From an uncultured Prevotella sp. (lineage in GTDB: Bacteria; Bacteroidota; Bacteroidia; Bacteroidales; Bacteroidaceae): a stretch of 7,529 bases of DNA. The position numbers were made by a program, and so were the translations under genes. Below, piece after piece: positions 5,541 to 7,529 of the stretch. Location of the stretch: the NCBI GenBank assembly GCA_900544825.1, contig UQWP01000107.1, positions 1 to 7,529 on the forward strand, in the 5' to 3' direction. The notes below the pieces were generated by a model. It did no database searches, was not told the origin of the DNA, and was given only the letters and a program-made list of their open reading frames with translations. The first letter of the stretch is position 1. Each line of letters opens with the position of its first letter.

Positions 5541-5762
5541 ATGCTGAACGAACCAGAAATCAGATATTATACCAAGCAGGAGATAGCCCTGCTGTATTTT
5601 CCGGACTCAACTCCCGAAGTAGCCAACGCCCATCTGAGAAGATGGATCCAGAAGTGTACCCCACTCTACAGGAAGCTTCTGGAGGTGGGTTACCGGAAAT
5701 CGGACAAGGGATTCTTTCCCCGTCAGGTGGCCATCATCTTCGACTTCCTGGGCGAGCCCTAG
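5541..5762 (+). CDS. DUF4248 domain-containing protein
   Basis: A 73-aa soluble protein spanning the whole DUF4248 family. The family pattern is clear: IRYYTKQEIALLYFPD, then AHLRRWIQKC, LYRKLLEVGY, and F.PRQVAIIFDFLGEP at the end. The Y.K.E.A.LYFPD start looks like a helix-turn-helix-style segment, so a DNA-binding or adaptor role is plausible but unproven. It lies 103 bp after the primase and 132 bp before the HU-like gene, in the order usual for this block. No Shine-Dalgarno is visible before ATG 5541. The long hairpin at 5474-5509 in its leader suggests post-transcriptional or attenuation control. Confidence 0.88.
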   Translation: MLNEPEIRYYTKQEIALLYFPDSTPEVANAHLRRWIQKCTPLYRKLLEVGYRKSDKGFFPRQVAIIFDFLGEP

Positions 5763-5856
5763 AATCGGGGAAACCGGAAAAAGTGAGAAGATGGCAGAAT
5801 GTGGCAATAAGCGTGAGGATGCATCAGGAAGTGTGAGTTGCGGCTCCCGAATGTCG

Positions 5857-5864
5857 TATCTTTG
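5857..5864 (+). promoter_or_regulatory. -7 box of the HU-HIG gene promoter
   Basis: TATCTTTG matches TAnnTTTG exactly; a TTG at 5838-5840 is a weak -33 candidate with a short 16-nt gap. The expected transcript start near 5871 lies downstream of the longer in-frame ATG at 5838 and upstream of ATG 5895, which settles the choice of start for this gene. Confidence 0.65.
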
Positions 5865-5894
5865 CATCGTGTTTCATTTAAAACGTTATTGCTT

Positions 5895-6455
5895 ATGCTT
5901 TTGTACACTTTGAAAGAGAACAAGAATGAGAAGTTGCCCGATGCCAAGGGCCTGTGGTATGCTTATGCCATCACTACGCAGATGATGGATGTGGATGGTC
6001 TTGCCGCTCACATGGCGGGCCACAACACTCCTTTCTCCAAGGGAGCCATCAAGGGTATGATTACCGACATGGCTTTCTGTATCAAGGAGCTCTGCCTGCA
6101 GGGTATCTCGGTGAAGATCGACGACCTCGCCATCTTCTCCATCGGTATCAAGAACAAGGTGGGTGCGAAGTCTGAAAAGGAATTCAGCATCGCCAAGAAC
6201 ATCGAGGGCTACAAGCTGAGAAGCCGTGGTACCGGCGAGCTGGCTGCCGGCAACCTGGATGTGGAAGTGAAGAAGGTTTCCTCTCTGCTTGCCAGCGAGA
6301 TGCAGGTTCCGGGAGTAGATGATCCGGGCTCAGGCAATGATCCGGGTTCAGGCAATGATCCGGAATCGGGAAGTAATCCGGGATCTGGGAACACTTCGGG
6401 CGGTTCTACCGATGAAGGCAAGACCGATCCGGGTAGTGACAATGTAGATCTTTAA
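5895..6455 (+). CDS. HU-HIG family DNA-binding protein with glycine-rich tail
   Basis: 186 aa from ATG 5895. Residues 1 to about 125 form an HU/IHF-like domain of the Bacteroidota HU-HIG type: LYTLKENKNEKLPDAKGLWYAYAI, then DVDGLAAHMAGH, helix KGAIKGMITDMAFCIKELCLQG, and the strand set VKIDDLAIFSIGIKNK plus the IEGYKLRSRGTGE arm. The tail is low complexity: four DPGSGN-type hexapeptides (143-166) followed by TSGGSTDEGKTDPGS, the glycine-rich 'G' variant of the family. It probably bends or coats DNA in the cytoplasm, working with or controlling the primase block. An in-frame ATG at 5838 would add 19 residues, but it lies upstream of the predicted promoter, and the family begins near LYTLKE. 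The gene ends inside a 16-bp palindrome. Confidence 0.88.
   Translation: MLLYTLKENKNEKLPDAKGLWYAYAITTQMMDVDGLAAHMAGHNTPFSKGAIKGMITDMAFCIKELCLQGISVKIDDLAIFSIGIKNKVGAKSEKEFSIAKNIEGYKLRSRGTGELAAGNLDVEVKKVSSLLASEMQVPGVDDPGSGNDPGSGNDPESGSNPGSGNTSGGSTDEGKTDPGSDNVDL
6321..6392 (+). repeat. Four 18-bp coding repeats (DPGSGN units)
   Basis: Four head-to-tail 18-bp units (6321-6338, 6339-6356, 6357-6374, 6375-6392) encode DPGSGN, DPGSGN, DPESGS, NPGSGN. The first two differ by one base and the last two have drifted, so the array looks older at its 3' side. Unit number can change in frame without breaking the protein. Confidence 0.8.
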
Positions 6456-6461
6456 AGATCT
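6446..6461. repeat. 16-bp perfect palindrome across the HU-HIG stop codon
   Basis: AGATCTTTAAAGATCT is its own reverse complement and contains the TAA stop (6453-6455). It is AT-rich and has no following T-run, so a weak transcript-end hairpin or a protein-binding dyad are both possible. Confidence 0.5.
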
Positions 6462-6470
6462 GAGAGAGTG

Positions 6471-6596
6471 AGATGAAGCCAGGATGGCGTCAGGGGTATT
6501 CCTATAGCTACAAGAGGGGCTGCAAGCATATATGATGAAGCCCGGCAATATCTAAAATACAGCTATGTAAGGATACTCGCGAGTCCTGGCTCATCT
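6471..6596 (+). ncRNA. 126-nt imperfect foldback between HU-HIG and smalltalk (structured RNA or MITE-like)
   Basis: The outer arms AGATGAAGCCAGGA (6471-6484) and TCCTGGCTCATCT (6584-6596) pair over 13 positions with one bulged A. Nested inside, GTATTCCTATAGCT (6496-6509) pairs with AGCTATGTAAGGATAC (6561-6576) with small bulges, so the unit folds as one long hairpin with a loop of about 50 nt. No gene fits here. It could be an RNA element in the transcript leading to smalltalk, or a degraded miniature inverted-repeat element. Confidence 0.45.
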
Positions 6597-6617
6597 TTAT
6601 CACCTAGTTTATTCATT

Positions 6618-6653
6618 TCAAATTTTCCATACTCATCAAATTTTCCATACTCA
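6618..6653 (+). repeat. 18-bp perfect tandem duplication abutting the smalltalk start codon
   Basis: TCAAATTTTCCATACTCA occurs twice back to back (6618-6635, 6636-6653), and the last A of the second copy is the A of the smalltalk ATG. It occupies the whole ribosome-loading region. There is no Shine-Dalgarno, so it may set spacing or A/T-richness for initiation. Confidence 0.75.
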
Positions 6654-6748
6654 TGAAAAAAGAAACCGTCAAGAAGATCATCAATCTCGTTATCACCATT
6701 CTCACTGCCATAGCATCAGCCTTCTGTGTTCAGTCCTGCCGAGGTTAG
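6653..6748 (+). CDS. Smalltalk protein (31-aa micro-protein)
   Basis: A complete 31-residue protein: the basic start MKKETVKKII is followed by a hydrophobic helix NLVITILTAIASAFCV and the end QSCRG. This matches the Bacteroidota smalltalk family (about 30 aa, KK...ILTAIA...SC). Its function is unknown. The hydrophobic stretch could insert in the inner membrane, or the protein may act as a tiny lipoprotein-like peptide. In relatives it sits between the HU-like gene and an N-acetylmuramoyl-L-alanine amidase; here the amidase is missing. The stop (6746-6748) directly abuts the surviving phosphatase sequence, and the last 33 bases overlap the phosphatase frame on the other strand. It is too short for most gene callers. 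Confidence 0.85.
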   Translation: MKKETVKKIINLVITILTAIASAFCVQSCRG

Positions 6749-7408
6749 GCGGTGGAGATCGGTGCCCACGAAATCGTACATCTGCCATTTCAGGAGCTGG
6801 CGGCACCGCTTCTGCACCCGATCGCCATACTGGCCTCGGAGACTGAAGAGGTTGCGCTGGAACAGGATGCCCTGCGCCTTGAGAGCCTCGTAATCCTCTT
6901 TCTTCATATAGAGGTATCGCTCGGGGTGAGCCAGGATTGGGGTATAACCCTTGTTCCTTATGCGCTCCAGCAGTCCACGGAAATTCATCGGTGGGGCAAA
7001 GATGCTGGTTTCCACCAGCAGGTATTTCTCTGCCAGGGGCAGGAGATTGCCTGCCTTGAGGCGGCGCTCGAAAAGGGCATCCAGCATGTTCTCGGCTGCG
7101 AGATGCAGCTGAAGGGGCTGGGCTCCACGCTGAAGGCAATCCTGATGATACTGATCACGGAATGCTTCGAAGACCCGGCGGAGTTCTTCGGGCTCATTCG
7201 GAACATCTTCTATGATGTGAGGGGTGAACCAGACTTCATGGATTCCGCTTGCTTCGTAGATGCGGAGCTGCTCCAGGCTCTGGGAGGGGTCCTGGAAGCC
7301 ATCATCCACGCCAGGGAGGATATGACAATGGTAATCGATGCCATCAGGGAGACTGCATGTACTCCCTGATGGCTTTTTCTTGCCAAAAAGCTTTTTTAAG
7401 ATTTCCAT
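6716..7408 (-). CDS. CpsB/CapC/YwqE-type PHP protein-tyrosine phosphatase, C-terminally truncated
   Basis: 230 aa. PHP-fold metal motifs are in order: DYHCHILPGVDDG (D25, H27, H29, D35), TPH (H64), AAENM (E106), AHPERY (H161) and GTDLH (D217, H219). The N-terminal LFGKKKP lead is typical of Bacteroidota members. Such enzymes dephosphorylate the tyrosine tail of the BY-kinase that controls polysaccharide chain export, and that kinase's gene ends just upstream (7469). It starts at ATG 7408 after an A-rich leader. Family members of this layout usually continue about 30 residues past GTDLH. Here only RLTSAGLNTEG follows, and from Leu221 on it is the antisense of the smalltalk gene. The catalytic ligands survive but the final helices are lost, so activity or stability is uncertain. 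Confidence 0.88.
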   Translation of the reverse strand: MEILKKLFGKKKPSGSTCSLPDGIDYHCHILPGVDDGFQDPSQSLEQLRIYEASGIHEVWFTPHIIEDVPNEPEELRRVFEAFRDQYHQDCLQRGAQPLQLHLAAENMLDALFERRLKAGNLLPLAEKYLLVETSIFAPPMNFRGLLERIRNKGYTPILAHPERYLYMKKEDYEALKAQGILFQRNLFSLRGQYGDRVQKRCRQLLKWQMYDFVGTDLHRLTSAGLNTEG

Positions 7409-7431
7409 CTTTTTTTCTTTTTTGCGGGGGA

Positions 7432-7450
7432 CAGGCGATGGAATCGCCTG
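7432..7450 (-). promoter_or_regulatory. Hairpin between tyrosine kinase and phosphatase genes
   Basis: CAGGCGAT (7432-7439) and ATCGCCTG (7443-7450) form a perfect 8-bp stem with a 3-nt loop in the 60-bp gap between the two genes. On the coding strand it is followed by TCCCCC and then A-runs, not T-runs. It therefore fits an intercistronic stability or processing element better than a terminator. Confidence 0.45.
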
Positions 7451-7468
7451 GAACGGGGGTTCGGCTCT

Positions 7469-7529
7469 TTACTTTTCTTTTTCGGAATGGTAGTTGTAGC
7501 CGTAGCCATAACCGTAGCCGTAGCCATAG
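7469..7529 (-). CDS. C-terminal end of a Wzc-like tyrosine autokinase (BY-kinase), partial
   Basis: Only the last 19 codons are in the window; the rest lies beyond base 7529. They read YGYGYGYGYGYNYH then SEKEK and stop, giving seven tyrosines spaced two apart. A tyrosine-rich tail at the extreme C-terminus is the autophosphorylation cluster of BY-kinases that polymerise and export capsule or exopolysaccharide at the inner membrane. YG-alternating tails are seen in Prevotella members. The next gene on the same strand is the matching PHP phosphatase, which supports the call. No kinase domain can be seen, so the assignment rests on the tail and the context. Confidence 0.7.
   Translation of the reverse strand, partial: YGYGYGYGYGYNYHSEKEK

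Noticed and set aside
5838..5894. Longer N-terminus for the HU-HIG protein
   Set aside because: The predicted transcript start lies after this ATG, and the family begins near LYTLKE.
6752..7369. Plus-strand 205-codon frame opposite the phosphatase
   Set aside because: The minus-strand frame carries every PHP motif, so the opposite frame is a shadow.
7409..7431. Intrinsic terminator using the T-rich tract near 7409-7422
   Set aside because: On the plus strand the T-tract precedes the hairpin at 7432-7450; on the minus strand it reads as A-runs, so neither direction fits.

Overview
The window looks like a gut Bacteroidota chromosome, most probably Prevotella/Segatella (copri-like). The evidence is Bacteroidota-type promoters (TAnnTTTG -7 boxes), start sites with little Shine-Dalgarno signal, and a block of families largely confined to this phylum: a VirE/BT4734-like primase-helicase, DUF4248, an HU-HIG DNA-binding protein with a glycine-rich tail, and a 'smalltalk' micro-protein. 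The far right holds the end of a capsule-type tyrosine kinase and its PHP phosphatase. The species call is inference.

Left third (1-2526), accessory and visibly AT-rich: two small two-gene units lie on the minus strand (939->209 and 2158->1345). Each is driven by a copy of the same ~60-bp promoter repeat (967-1027 and 2185-2243). They are separated by hairpin-dense spacers that carry a short repeat (172-190, 194-211, 1280-1299). None of the four proteins has a firm function. The second pair resembles a widespread unnamed pair in which a GWDG-containing protein precedes a partner with EGRVS..F and HAGI-like motifs. A 128-bp element with perfect 14-bp inverted ends (2399-2526) closes this zone.

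Middle (2542-6748): a minus-strand gene broken by a one-base frameshift in an A6 run (2901-2906) is divergent from a plus-strand block made of primase-helicase (3179-5437), DUF4248 (5541-5762), HU-HIG (5895-6455) and smalltalk (6653-6748). In related genomes this block normally continues with an N-acetylmuramoyl-L-alanine amidase, which is absent here. The gaps hold strong secondary structures: a perfect 16-bp hairpin at 5474-5509 and a 126-nt imperfect foldback at 6471-6596.

Right end (6716-7529), minus strand: the last 19 codons of a Wzc/BY-kinase with a YG-repeat tail, a hairpin, then a CpsB/YwqE-like phosphatase that would control its phosphorylation and so polysaccharide export. The phosphatase keeps its visible metal ligands but ends 11 residues after the last one. 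Its final codons run antisense into the smalltalk gene, so this looks like a deletion or rearrangement junction that removed the amidase and the phosphatase C-terminus together.
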